A stretch of 64,000 bases of DNA, from NCBI GenBank assembly GCA_036873135.1, contig JAPTYO010000008.1, positions 30,716,761-30,780,760 on the forward strand, given 5' to 3'. Positions 34,646 to 45,791 of the stretch are shown in pieces (the first letter of the stretch is position 1; each line of letters starts with the position of its first letter). The notes under the pieces were generated by a model that saw only the letters and a list, made by a program, of their open reading frames with translations, had not been told where the DNA came from and did not search any database. A program made the translations under genes and the position numbers. Source of the stretch: Clarkia xantiana subsp. parviflora (lineage: Eukaryota; Streptophyta; Magnoliopsida; Myrtales; Onagraceae).

Positions 34646-35703
34646 AATCAAAATATACATTTTCAATAACTTAATACACATGATTAAAGATAGATTTTTA
34701 ATGAATAGACTATAAAAATGATCATTTGTCTAACAATATAATAAACATGTCTAAATTTTATTATATACAACAAAAGTACGGTAAATCTTAATACCAACTC
34801 CTCTCTTTAAATTAAGTGAATTTGCTCAAAATTCGAATGAAATAATTTCATTTATAAATCTAATATAAAATAATTTGATTGAATTAAATTATCGACAATG
34901 TTTCCTCTCAATGGTAGAGGAAACAACTCAATGCATGAGTTCCTCAAAAGAATGTTACAATATCTAAGGAACCGCATACTATGTGTGTAGGTTGATTAAT
35001 TCCGACAAACACAATATGATTCACCGCGAATCTTTCTGGAAATTCCTGCAAACAAAAAAAATAAACAGAAGTTAATGAAACATAAAATTTAATGAGTTAT
35101 GGATGTAGGTATATACGATTTAATGAGCATAACTAAGCTCAATATATAAATGACGAATAGATTGTGATAAGAAATTTTATGAGACCTTCACGTGTAGGCA
35201 AGAATCGTACTGATCCCAACGTCGAAACATCTTGTCGGGATTGAAGGAAATAGATGTTTAGCCTTGTTACACCTCCTTATATGGATAGGAGTGATGTCTT
35301 TATTTACTTCAGTTTCATTGCATTCAAAGCATAAGCAAACAATGTATTATCCTAAATACGAATGACACAAAATCGAATCGTAGAGCAGATGAATCAAATT
35401 ATCTAATCGGTCTAAAAAAAAAAAATCAAAACTGAGATAAATAATTCCTGATGCTTAACCGCTTGCAAACCCTTACAGCGGCTTCTGTTACAATTAAACT
35501 TCTCTACCTAGTCTTTATCGGCCAGAGGCCATTCAATATATAATTAATAATTCTTATTTTAATTTTTATTTTTTTGGCCAAATTATTATAATTTATCGAT
35601 ATGGTAATTAGCAAAATCGATACATTTATGTAGTTGATTTAAGAAATCTTGTTGATCTAGCTTGCAAAAACGATAAATGAATATGAAATTATTTTGGTTA
35701 ATA

Positions 35704-35734
<31 letters not shown>

Positions 35735-36700
35735 CAAATCAACTCCTAATCTACCAAACTAAGAAACTAAAATCTTAAACATCCATAAGTTTATGTTCTA
35801 AAAAATAATAAAGGGCGATGTACACTTTTCTAAGATGGAAAAATTATTTTTTTTTTCAAAGAAACCCAGTAGTTTATAGATTTTACCTATTTTTTTTGTC
35901 GGTTAGTCTTCATAAGTATCGTATTAACTCGAGTAATAAAATCGTCTCTTTAAGAACTGCTCAATTTTGTTGTCCCTGCACCAGTTTTGTAATTACAAAA
36001 GCAAGAGCAGTATCATATCATAGAAGATAATAGGCTAGAAAATTACGATGCGCATGAAAAATCTTGAATAAGCTTTCTTGATGTCTTCCAATATATCTTG
36101 TGCTGCAAATAAAGAGCAAATTGCACTTTAAACGTATGATAACCATTATAAAATTGAATTTAAGAACTCATAGAAAAATGCTCACATAATGAAAGTTGTC
36201 TGATGGCAATACTGGTGTTTATCGATTTCCTTCTTCAGCTGAATATTTACAGATTTAATTTTACACACCGCAATGGTCATTATGTCAATCAAACATTGAA
36301 GGAAATAAAATTAATAACACCTTAGCGAAGAAGATTGAAAAATATAACATACTTTTACCTTGCAATTCTTAATGTCCTAGGAAGAAACTAATAAAATAAT
36401 AATATATATATATATAAAAATAATGAATGAACTGATTGAATTGATAGCTAGCTAGGGCATGGAAGAATATATATATAGCTTGAAATTCCTTAGTCATAGT
36501 ATATACACGATCCTAAGTAACCTCTTTTTACTTCCATTAATTAATACAATAAATATGATATATGTATATATATAATTATTTACTTCCCATTCCATTAATT
36601 AAGTCTTTGTTTTTACTGTATTTGCAAAATCTTTTCCTTAATCAAATTTTATACTTCCGGTTTTGTAATTTAAATATTATTTATTATTCCATATTTAATA
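34646..36700. other. AT-rich Helitron interior, nothing recognised
   Basis: About 2 kb of AT-rich DNA with a (TA)n run at 35,702-35,734 and only short, unrecognised frames on both strands. Some less AT-rich patches (35,170-35,290, 35,930-36,020) might be captured gene fragments, which is common in Helitrons; this is speculation. Confidence 0.4.
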
Positions 36701-36967
36701 CTTATTCTATTTCTTATGTGGCGGTCTATGAACTTCCGGTACCAAACTGTATAAATAATGAATTTAAAAGGAAACTTTTAATTAATTTGTTTCTTTAAAT
36801 TGCGTAGAGACCAAAATATGAGATAAAAATACTTCTTAATTTTCAATCAATCAATATTTTGTATCTATATTTATAGAACCCCAACTAAATTAGGAAACGG
36901 TGACTGGACGAACCGCCCACGTGTCAGTCAGAGAGCTTCCGGTGCCGAATTAATATAATATAGTAGA

Positions 36968-37997
36968 TATAGATAGATAGATTATTGTTATTGTTTATTT
37001 ATTTATTAATTTATTTATTTTGTCAAAACCATCGTCTTCTTCACAGAGCTTCCATCCTCGTCCAACTCCCCAATTAGAACCGATTCATTCGTGCCTAGCA
37101 GCTCCGACAAAGACGTCCGCCACAGCAGCCCGCCGTCGACGCTCCGGCTACCCACCTCGGATCTCGCATCTCCGCTTAGTTGATGTTCGGACCCAGACCG
37201 GTGACCGCACCTCCCTGTCTTGTTGTCCTCTCCGGTCCGACCAGCTCACCATCAGCACCAGTCGGCCCTCGACTTCGCTCCGTCTCCGTCGACCAAGCCT
37301 TCCTTCGACCATCGCGCCAAGTCCCGACCTCGCAGGGACTCCAGCCAGAACCACTTGAGTGTGCCGTCCTCTCCTGGACCTCCACTCATTATCTCCGATC
37401 AATATGCGCCTTCTCCTCGACGTCCTGTCTGCTCAGCTTGTCCCTGACCAGATCCATCTTCTCTGTCTTGTGTAGCCATCGTCCAGCAACAAGTTGTCCA
37501 TCGGTACGGCACCATGAATTGTTCTTTTGAGGAACCATATGCAGATAAGGTAGAAGACGTATTTTAATTGGTTTTGTCTTTTTGTGTTTGATTTTCCTTT
37601 TATTCTTTATTATTTATCTAATACTCTCTCTCTTTCGTTGTTTATTTTTTTTGAGTAACTATATCCTAATTGATATGAAATGTCTATTTATGCTTAGTTT
37701 AGTTTTTGTTTTCTTAATCTCTAATTTAAACTATGATAATTAATGTATAACATTAAAAATAGCAAATTAAGTGAATTGAGTACCGAAAGGGCGGAACTAT
37801 AAACCATGTTTTTATTTTCGTAATAGAACCCCCGAACTCGAATTTCTGATCGTAGACCAATTTTATGCCTATGTGTTTAATTCATTATTCTCTTAGGTGA
37901 TTTAGGATTCTAGTCAGCCTTTTAATTAACTAGTGGCGACTCTATTCAAATCCACGTTTTCAACGTAATTCGCCGAAGGTTAGATTTAGGTCCGACA
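36968..37997 (+). repeat. 5' LTR of D, second part
   Basis: The LTR resumes after the Helitron insertion with TTATTTATTTATTAATTTATT, then a GC-rich stretch of about 500 bp (37,040-37,540) and a conserved end matching 45,420-45,662 (GAGTACCGAAAGG, AACCCCCGAACTCGAA, AACTAGTGGCGACTCT, ending GGTCCGACA). Long frames in the GC-rich part overlap on both strands and are probably not genes. Confidence 0.8.
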
Positions 37998-38000
37998 ATT

Positions 38001-38020
38001 TGGCGACTATGCTGGGGACC
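38001..38020 (+). other. Primer binding site of D (tRNA-Arg-like)
   Basis: TGGCGACTATGCTGGGGACC starts four bases after the LTR end. It resembles the complement of a plant tRNA-Arg 3' end (TGGCGACTCCACTGGGGA, from memory) with a few mismatches. Confidence 0.7.
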
Positions 38021-38419
38021 ATTAGAGGTTCGGACTCATTTAATTCGCTTAATTGTTTTTTTTTTTTTACAGGTACAAAGTGTAGATGTTAAACTAACTT
38101 TTTTTTTTTTTTCTTTTTGTGGCATTGTTTAAATTCGCACACACCACTTCAGTGTAATATCCAAAAGTGCCTAAAACCTAGGGTACGACCGCGCGGCCGA
38201 GCCGCCAGAACGACTCAGAACAACTCCACTCGCTTGTGAAGGTCCCGTGATCCCTATGATGGGGTGAGGAAACCACCTTGTCGGGAACCTATCAGTGGAA
38301 CCTACCTTGTAGAGCAAAGCCACACATTTTTTACCCCCCTAACATGTCGTGTTTATCCGTGTTTTTTGTTGTAAGTTATCTGATAACTGTAAATTTTTAT
38401 TTCTAACTGCGTAACTTTT

Positions 38420-40040
38420 ATTTATAAGCATGCATCCTTAAATAAAAACCAACAAAACAAAAAAATCATATTTGCAGCATGTCTCGTACGTTCCTTATGC
38501 ACAGTTTTCATAAACCTCTTGCCTGGTTTTTTTTTTTCAAAAAAAAAAAAAAAAAACATTTTCATGAAAAACTTAATTCCCTTTTAGCTATTAGAGTTTC
38601 TAATTTTAAAATGCATTCTGTATACGTTATTTTCAGAAAAAACCAAAATTTTTTTAGCTAAGTAGTTAATCCCTTAGTTGTAGATTTTTTCTAAACATGT
38701 GTTTCATATGCATTGTTTTAAAAAAAAAAACCCTTACCTAAATTTTTATTCTAAATATGCGTCTCATGCGCATTATTTTTTTTAAAAAAAAATCCCAGGT
38801 AAGTTGTAATTTTTGTTAGTGCGTTACGTATGCATTACTTAAAAAAAAACATTTCAGAAAATTTAATTTTTTTAGCTATTAGAGCTCCCTTTCAAACATG
38901 CATTTCATATGCATTATTCTTTTTTTAAAAAAAAAAAAAAACCTCTTACTTGAATTTTTATTTTTAAACATGTGTTTTGTACGCATTATTTTTGAAAAAA
39001 CTTTTCTGGTAAGTTGTAATTTTGGTTAGTGTATTGTATAAACATTGCTTAAAAAAAAAAAAAAATAACAAAAAAAAAATTTTAGGAAAATTTGCAGTTT
39101 CGCTTTAACTGTTAGAGTTTCTAATTTCGAACGTGTATTCCATATGCATCATTTTTAAAAAAGCTTTTTAACTAAATTTTTTATTTTTAATAATGCATCC
39201 AATATGCATTAATTTTAAAAGAACTTTTTAGATAAAAGCTCTCTTAGTTTTAGGGCTCTTTGTTTAAAAAACATTTTATCTGAATTTTTAATCAAAAAAC
39301 ATGCATATCATATGCATTATTTTCGAAAAAACTTTCAGGTAAATTGTAATTTTTCTCAGTTGTAGAACTTTTATTTTAAGTTTGCATCTTGTATTTATTT
39401 TGTGCATCTCATATGCATCCTTTTAAAAAAAAATCGCCTGATTCTTAATTTTGAGCAACCAAGATGCGCTGTTTTTTTTTCCTCATAAAAAAAAAAAAAA
39501 AAAATCTTTTGCATGTGCATTGTTTTAGGAAAAATAATCTGTTGATAGATTGTACACATTCTTAGTCATAAAATTTTTAGTTTCAAACATTTATTCCATG
39601 TGTTGTTTTCAAAACTACTTACTAGAATGTTTTATTTCAAGCATGTGTTTCATACGCATTATTTTTTTTTTAAAAAAACTTTTCATGTAAGTTGTAAAAT
39701 TATGTTAGTGCATCCAATGTCCATCATTTTAAAAAAAAATTAGGAAAATTTGTAATTCCTTTTTGGCCCTTAGAGTTTTTTTTTTTTTTGTTAATTCAAA
39801 CATGAGTTGCATATGCATCATTTTCAAAAAAACCTTCTTACCTGATTTTTTTAAAGCTTGCATTCAATATGCATTATTTTTTATAAAAAACATTTCAGAA
39901 AGATTGTGAGTTTTTTTTTAGCTATAGAGCTTTCAAATTCACGCATGCATCTCAATTGCATTATTTTAAAAAAATCCACCTGAAATTTTCATCTCAAAAT
40001 ATGCATTTCATATGCATTATTCAGGTAAACTGTTGTAAGT
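38420..40040. repeat. Interspersed ATGCAT-dyad array in D
   Basis: About twenty degenerate copies of CATGCATTTCATATGCATT followed by ATTTT and an A-run, spaced roughly 50-100 bp, separated by GTAAGTTGTAATTTTTGTTAG-like text. The units diverge strongly while keeping the paired ATGCAT words. No coding capacity. Confidence 0.75.
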
Positions 40041-41599
40041 TGTAACTTTCTTAACAGTAGAATTTTAACTTTCATGCATGAGCATTTTAAAAAAAAAACC
40101 CAAAGTATCATTCGTCTTTTCCAAGGTGTATTGCACTATTTTGGCAAGATCGTCATTTCAACATTCGCATGAGCGAGCATTTAAAAAATGGGAGTTTTGA
40201 TTCCTTTTTGAGAAAATAGTTTAAATGTGCAGTTGAGTGCTACTATTCGAGTTTAAACAAAGGACGATAAAACCTTTTTGAAAAAACTTTGTTTTGAGCC
40301 TTTGTCCTGCGTTCGAGCCAGATAATGCACTCAGCAAACTCAGTAAAACTCCATGATGGTGCAAAACACATTTGATCGTAAATTTTTATTCTTTTTCAAA
40401 AAAGTAATCAAAATTATGAAATGAATGACATTAGAGTTTTCAAAAATCATGCATGATTTTTCATATTCTCTACACTGATTTTTCATTCACCCTTTTTCAG
40501 GTACCCTTGGTTAAGGTATCATGTACACATAAGTTATGCCGGCTAAATGGGGCAACAAAAAAAGAACATACAGTCATCCAGTTGCACAACGAACGAATTG
40601 CACACTCGAGATATCTAACGCTGAGGTGCGTTAAATTTTACTTAATTTTTTCCTTGAGATTTGAGTGTGTCTACTCTTTTGCAGGTCGGATGACCACTTC
40701 AACCAATGCTGCAACCGTATGAAACGTGAGCGCTTCAAAGAGTTTCTATGAAAAAAATTTACCCATCATGTGTGAAATTCATACGCTTTCCAAGACGAGG
40801 TATACAACCGTTATGTGGCCAGGTTTAAACCATTCAGCGGTAACCATGGGGCATCTCCCTTTGAGATCGTACATGTCAGGAGATGAGAAAATTTCAAGAG
40901 ATCATCGAGAATCCCATGAAGGTTCAATGTGCCGATCAATGTAGCTTGACTCGATCAACCGAATCCTTTTCCGAAAAAAGTTCTGAAATTTTCAGTCTGC
41001 CACTAGGGGCGTGTACTTTTCAGCAGGTGTACATACACAAGTTGTGGAGCAAGAGAATCAGGACATGCAGCACGTCCAGTCGCATAGCGAGCACATTGCC
41101 CACTGAAAAATTCAACTCCCAGATACCTCGGACGATATCTATGCCTAAGTTTACTATTTGCGGACTACTGTGTCAAACTCAACACCATCCATGTGTGTTC
41201 ATTAATCAGGCCATTCGTCCAGCATGCGACGAATTATGAACCAGTCAGATGTAGCCGTGGGGCATTCCTGTTAAGATCAAGCATGGTTGAAGATAGAAGA
41301 CATCCAGAGATCTTCCTATTAAAAAAGATCGAGATTCCATGAAGATCGACCGTTCTAATGAAAGAGAATTTGAGAGGAAGAAGAAGAAGAAATTATTGTC
41401 GGTGTCGTCCACCCTTTGAAAGGATCCTCCATTCAAGACATCGACATAATCAACTTATTTGACAAGTTTTCCTCCGGAGAAGTTCCGAGAAAAATAAAAG
41501 GTTTAATATGCTATTAGGGGCATGTAACATAGTTGTTGTTGATTAGTTTCTGTAGATTTTCTTTCCATTTGAAAAAAGAAAAAAGAGAGAAAAAAATAT
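40041..41599. other. Element D interior, no gene recognised
   Basis: About 1.5 kb with modest frames (40,453-40,722; 40,883-41,239) that share no recognisable motif with gag, protease or polymerase. Words such as GGGGCATCTCCCTTTGAGATCG / GGGGCATTCCTGTTAAGATCA (40,848 and 41,260) recur, suggesting an old ~400-bp duplication. Function unknown. Confidence 0.4.
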
Positions 41600-41639
41600 A
41601 TTCCCGCTACGTTGAAAACCTAGGCAAAAGTCAGGGAGA

Positions 41640-43376
41640 GGGGCATGATTGAAAACCCGCAGGGGCAATCATGGCAAAAGGTGAGATGAAAAAAGCAAAA
41701 AAAAAAAAAAAGAGCAAAAAAAAAAAAAAAGCAAAAAAAAAAAATTCAGTTTTCTTAAGGGTCACAGCCGCCCTTTAATCGGCTACAGAAAAATAAAGAA
41801 AGCGTTCGTACAAATCTTGTGAGAGCAATGAAGCAATAAAAGGGTCACAGTTGTTCCTAAATCAACTACAAATAAAAGGGTCACAGTCATCCCAAAAATG
41901 ACTATAAAAAAAACAGGGCCACGACCACCCTTCAAATGGCTACAGATAAAGAGCGCTCCCGCAACATCAAAAGCGGAGAATAGTGAAAGGGCCACGCCAC
42001 CCTCCGAACGGCTAAAGATAAAAGAGTGACCCCGCGAATTTTGAAAGGGCGGGAAAGTAAAAAAGGGCCACACTCGTCCCTAAAACGACTACAAAATAAA
42101 GGGTCACAACCACCCTTCAAATGGTTACAGATAAAGAGCGCTCCCGCAACATCAAAAGCGGAGAACTAGTGAAAGGGCCACAGCCACCCTCCAAATGGCT
42201 AAAGATAAAAGAGTGACCCTGCGAATCCTGTGAGGGCGGGAAAATAAAAAGGGCCACAGTCGTCCCTAAAACGACTACAAAATAAAGGGCCACAACCACC
42301 CTCCAAACGACTACAGATAAAAGAGTGACCCCGCGAATCCTGTGAGGGCGGGAAAATAAAAAGGGCCACAGTCGTCCCTAAAACGACTACAAAATAAAGG
42401 GCCACAGCCACCCTCCAAATGGCTACAGATAAAAGAGTGACCCCGCGAATCTTGTAAGGTTGGGAAAATAAAAAAGGGCTACAGTCGTCCCTAAAACGAC
42501 TACAAAATAAAGGGCCACAGCCACCCTCCAAATGGCTACAGATAAAAGAGTGACTCCGCGGATCTTGTAAGAGTGGGAAAATAAAAAAGGGCCACAGTCG
42601 TCCCTCCAAATGGCTAAAGATAAAAGAGTGACCCTGCGAATCCTGTGAGGGCGGGAAAATAAAAAAGGGCCACAATCGTCCCTAAAACGACTACAAAATA
42701 AAGGGCCACAACCACCCTTCAAACGGCTACAGATATAGAACACTCTCGCAACATTGAAGGCAGGAAATGAGTGAAAGGGCCACAGCCACCCCCCTAAAAT
42801 GGCTACCAACAAAGAGTGTTCCTCGAATCCTGAAAGGATGGGAGATTATTGAAAGGGCCATAGCCACCCTCAAAATGGCTACATATAAAGAGTATTCTCG
42901 TGAATCGTGTGAGGCCGGGAAATCATTTGAAAGGGCCACAACCACCCTTAAAACGGCTACAAATCGAAAGAGCACTCTCGGAACATCGACGAAGGAAATA
43001 AATGAAAGGGCCACAGCCACCCTCCAAATGGCTACAAATCAAAAGATCTCTCGCGACATTGAAGACGGCGAGGAAAGGGTCACAACCACCCTCCAAATGG
43101 CTACAAATACTCTCGCATCGAGACGGGAAATAAAGTAAGGGTCACAGCCACCGTTTAATCGGCTACCAAAAAAAATAGCGCTTCTGTTAGGTTGAACCCG
43201 AAAGGGCAGCCTAGGCAAAATTAGGAAATGAGGGGCATGATAGCAAATTCAGAAATTGCAATCGTGGCAAGAGGAGAGAAAATAATATCCCGATGGAATG
43301 AAAACCCCAAGGTGCAATCCATGTAAAAATTAGGAAAACCGAGGGGCACGGTCTAAAATTTTGACCGTGGCAAAAG
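41640..43376 (+). other. Three GGGGC-hairpin-GGCAAAAGG modules
   Basis: The frame GAGGGGC...GGCAARAGG encloses a different hairpin in each of three places. 41,644-41,673: CATGATTG / CAATCATG, 8 bp. 43,236-43,266: CATGAT+GCAA / TTGC+ATCGTG with one T-G pair and one A-A mismatch. 43,347-43,369: CACGGTC / GACCGTG, 7 bp. Preceding TAGGCAAAAnTTAGG is shared. The frame is conserved while the stems change on both arms. Confidence 0.75.
41766..43160 (+). repeat. Tandem hairpin array in element D
   Basis: About 22 units carry GGGYCACA-[arm]-CCCT...-[arm]-CTACA, separated by AAATAAAGGGCC or by AAAGAGTGACCCCGCGAATC..GTGAGGGCGGGAAAAT. Arms pair as AGCCG/CGGCT (41,766), AGTTG/CAACT (41,849), AGTCAT/ATGACT (41,885), AACCA/TGGTT (42,108), AGTCGT/ACGACT (42,258 and others) and AGCCA/TGGCT (several). 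Some units have one mismatch (AACCA/CGACT, AATCGT/ACGACT) and one at about 42,596 joins arms of two types. No protein is expected; frames on the minus strand merely follow the period. Confidence 0.85.
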
Positions 43377-43469
43377 GAGAGAATATGAGAGATTAAAAAA
43401 AAAAAAAAGATCCCGCTAAGTTGTCGCGTCATGCGCAGTTTAGGCAAAAATTAGGGACATGCATTCAAG

Positions 43470-44270
43470 TCGTCAAGCCACTCGAGGCTTTTATCCAACG
43501 GACGCCACTAGAGGCATTTCTCCGACATATGCCACTAGAGGCTCTTCTTTGACGGACGCCACTAGAGGCTCTTCTCCAACGGACGCCACAAGAGGCTCTT
43601 CTCCAAATGGACGCCACTAGAGGCTTTTAATTGTCGCACGCCACTGGAGGCATCGTCGATCGAGGTTTTTACTTTACTGTACGCCACTGGAGGCTTTACT
43701 TTTCCGCACGCCACTGGAGGCTTTTACTTTTCCGCACGCCACTGGAGGCTTTACTTTTCTGCACGCCACTGGAGGCTTTACTTTTCTGCACGCCACTGGA
43801 GGCTTTACTTTTCCGCACGCCACTGGAGGCTTTACTTTTCCGTACGCCACTGGAGGCTTTACTTTCCCGCACGCCACTGGAGGCTTTACTTTCCCGCACG
43901 CCACTGGAGGCTTTACTTTTCTGCACGCCACTGGAGGCTTTACTTTTCTGCACGCCACTGGAGGCTTTACTTTCCCGCACGCCACTGGAGGCTTTACTTT
44001 TCCGCACGCCACTGGAGGCTTTACTTTTCTGCACGCCACTGGAGGCTTTACTTTCCGCACCGCCACTGGAGGCTTTTCCTTGTCGCACGCTACTGGAGGC
44101 ATCGTCGATTGAGGTCTTTACTTTCTGCACCGCCAACGGAGGCACCGCCAACAGGGGCACCGCCGACCGAGGCTTTACTTTTCCGCACCGCCACTGGAGG
44201 CTTTACTTTCTGCATCGCTAATGGAGGCACCGCCAACAGGCGTCCCGCCGACAGAGGTTTTATCTTTTCG
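43470..44270 (+). repeat. 30-bp tandem repeat, GCCACTGGAGGC
   Basis: About 27 units of roughly 28-31 bp with core CGCACGCCACTGGAGGC and a spacer TTTACTTTTC. The first ones read GCCACTAGAGGCTCTTCTCC. As the period is close to a multiple of three and lacks stops, open frames appear on both strands, giving repetitive peptides that are most likely not real proteins. The array lies just upstream of the polypurine tract. Confidence 0.9.
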
Positions 44271-44396
44271 CACCAGAATAAGCATATGAGCCACCTTGAA
44301 GACTTTGAAGAATTGGAAGAGAATATACTTTCTGGTCAAAATCAGTGTTTCCTCGTCTTTGGACAAACCCCTTCGAACACGTTCTACGGGAGTCCG

Positions 44397-44413
44397 TCCA
44401 AAGAGGGGCAAAC
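44397..44413 (+). other. Polypurine tract of D
   Basis: CCAAAGAGGGGCAAAC directly precedes the 3' LTR start TGTAAACACTCG at 44,414, confirming plus orientation. Confidence 0.8.
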
Positions 44414-45662
44414 TGTAAACACTCGATTTTGACCCGAACGTAACGACGTTACACATGATACGTCAAATTCCGGACGCGTCAAGCCACAAAGTCTCCAAAA
44501 ATGTTCAAGGGCACATTAGGGAAATTCTTATAAAATGTATATTAAATTATTTCGAATTTATTTAATATTTTCGGAATTTTTAAAAAAATATATAATAATT
44601 AGTTTTTTTATTTTAGAAAATTATATGTAAGATATTTTCTCCAGATATTATTTTTTATTCAAAAAAAATAATTATCTGTAAAGATAAATATCCTTAGGAA
44701 TATTCTCTAGAATAATTATCTGTTAGCATTTTTTATTTAAATTTTATCTGTAAACTAGACTAGGGTTTTAGTATAAATAGGGGTCTAGGTTTACATTGTA
44801 AAGGGACAGAAAAACACCACAAAAGCAATAATACACTATTCATCGGGATCCGTGCGATTTACGTCATCTAGTGCCAGAATTATTATTATTATTGCATTAT
44901 TTATTTATTTATTGATTGATTTATTGATTGATTTATTTTTTTAAAAGGTTTTCTTTTCTTCTTTTTCCCGCCTGTGCTGTGCTGAGACCCCCCGCCAGTG
45001 TTGGCATCTCGCCGGCGGCCCTCCGTGGCCACCCGTCCGCCGGTGGCCACGCCGCCCGAAACCCGGCCACCTCCGACAGTCCACCTCCGACGAGCACCCG
45101 GTGGCCGGCCCCTCTCTCTCTCTCTCTCTCCCCCTCTTTTTCTCTCTCTATTCTCTCTCCCGTTGCTGCGCCACACCACCGACCGGACCACCTGCTCCTG
45201 CGACACGCCTGGATCTCGCCGGAACTCCTGCTGCCGCGCCGTGCTGTACCACGGTCCCGTTCCTACTTCCGTGCCCGTCCTCGCCGCCCGGAAGTTCGCC
45301 CGAGCTGCTGCGCTGCTGTCTGTACCCGCCGTTGCCAGAGTTCTTCTTGCCAGAGCCCGAGATGTCGTCGCTGCTATCTGTCCCCGCCGTTGCCGGGCGT
45401 AATGTATGTAAATGATAAAATTGGCAAATTATGTAAATTGAGTACCGAAAGGACGTAATTAAAAATTATATTTTTAATTCGTAATAGAACCCCCGAACTC
45501 GAACTTCTGATCGTAGACCGATTCTATACCTAGGTGTTTAATCCATTATTCACTTAGGTAATTTAGGATTCTAGTTAGCCTTACAATTAACTAGTGGCGA
45601 CTCTTTCAAAATTGCACGTTTTCAAAACGTAATTCGTCGTAGGTCAGATTTTAGGTCCGACA
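44414..45662 (+). repeat. 3' LTR of element D (1,249 bp)
   Basis: Begins TGTAAACACTCG and ends GGTCCGACA. It has TATA-like AGTATAAATAGG at about 44,770, a (CT)n run at 45,111-45,130 and a GC-rich middle (44,985-45,400). It matches the two parts of the 5' LTR at both ends, while the middle is diverged. Frames in the GC-rich part are not supported as genes. Confidence 0.85.
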
Positions 45663-45791
45663 TTCATTGCATAGATGTTAGTATAAGTTTTTGATGCGTG
45701 CTTGTGCGCTGATTGGATTGTCGGTTGTACTTTTCAGGATACCACATTTCGCTGTCATCTTCGTGGACTTAGCCTTTTCACAACTGTTAAT

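Larger units (their letters stand above)
28653..36967 (-). mobile_element. Helitron nest (8.3 kb, minus orientation)
   Basis: On the minus strand the outer unit begins TCTACTATATTATATTAATT (36,967 downward) and ends with a hairpin CCGCGCAAAGCGCGG, ten further bases and CTAG at 28,653. Flanking bases are A before the 5' TC and T after CTAG, the A/T insertion rule of Helitrons. Inside are two further 3' ends (29,971 and 30,718) and at least three further 5' ends (30,715, 33,410, 33,632, and a mutated one at 36,755), so several Helitrons are nested or stacked. I see no Rep/helicase frame; all look non-autonomous. The DNA is very AT-rich with long (TA)n runs, for example 30,641-30,668 and 31,279-31,313. 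Confidence 0.7.
28137..45662 (+). mobile_element. Large Ogre-like LTR element D without coding capacity
   Basis: A plus-strand LTR element of 17.5 kb, or about 9.2 kb without the Helitron insertion. Evidence: LTR starts TGTAAACACTCGATTTTGAC at 28,137 and 44,414; LTR ends GGTCCGACA at 37,997 and 45,662; a primer site TTTGGCGACTATGCTGGGG right after the first LTR; and a purine-rich tract AAGAGGGGCAAAC right before the second. TGGCGACT...CTGGGGA resembles the complement of tRNA-Arg, the primer reported for Ogre-type elements. No gag or pol frame exists in the 6.4-kb interior, which is mostly repeats. Flanks differ: CCAAG before 28,137 and TTCAT after 45,662, so there is no target duplication. 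The left flank is the tail of element C and the right flank is the upstream region of the antisense gene of E. Confidence 0.85.

Noticed and set aside
37020..37530. Host gene in the GC-rich stretch (frames on both strands)
   Set aside because: It lies within the LTR of D, equals the GC-rich middle of the other LTR in position, and the frames overlap in all phases without a domain.
38420..40040. CRISPR-like array (repeats with regular spacing)
   Set aside because: Plant nuclear context, degenerate units, no constant spacer length and no associated genes.
42199..42812. Minus-strand frames of 130-158 codons in the hairpin array
   Set aside because: Repetitive peptide that tracks the repeat period; no start or domain, and frames shift with unit length.
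43631..44221. Open frames of 140-196 codons on both strands made of repeating peptides
   Set aside because: They follow from a stop-free tandem repeat with a period near 30; frames are open on both strands and have no start context or domain.
44928..45458. Pro/Arg/Ser-rich protein in the right LTR of D
   Set aside because: Same reason: LTR sequence, CT-repeat driven composition, no conservation with the left LTR in frame.
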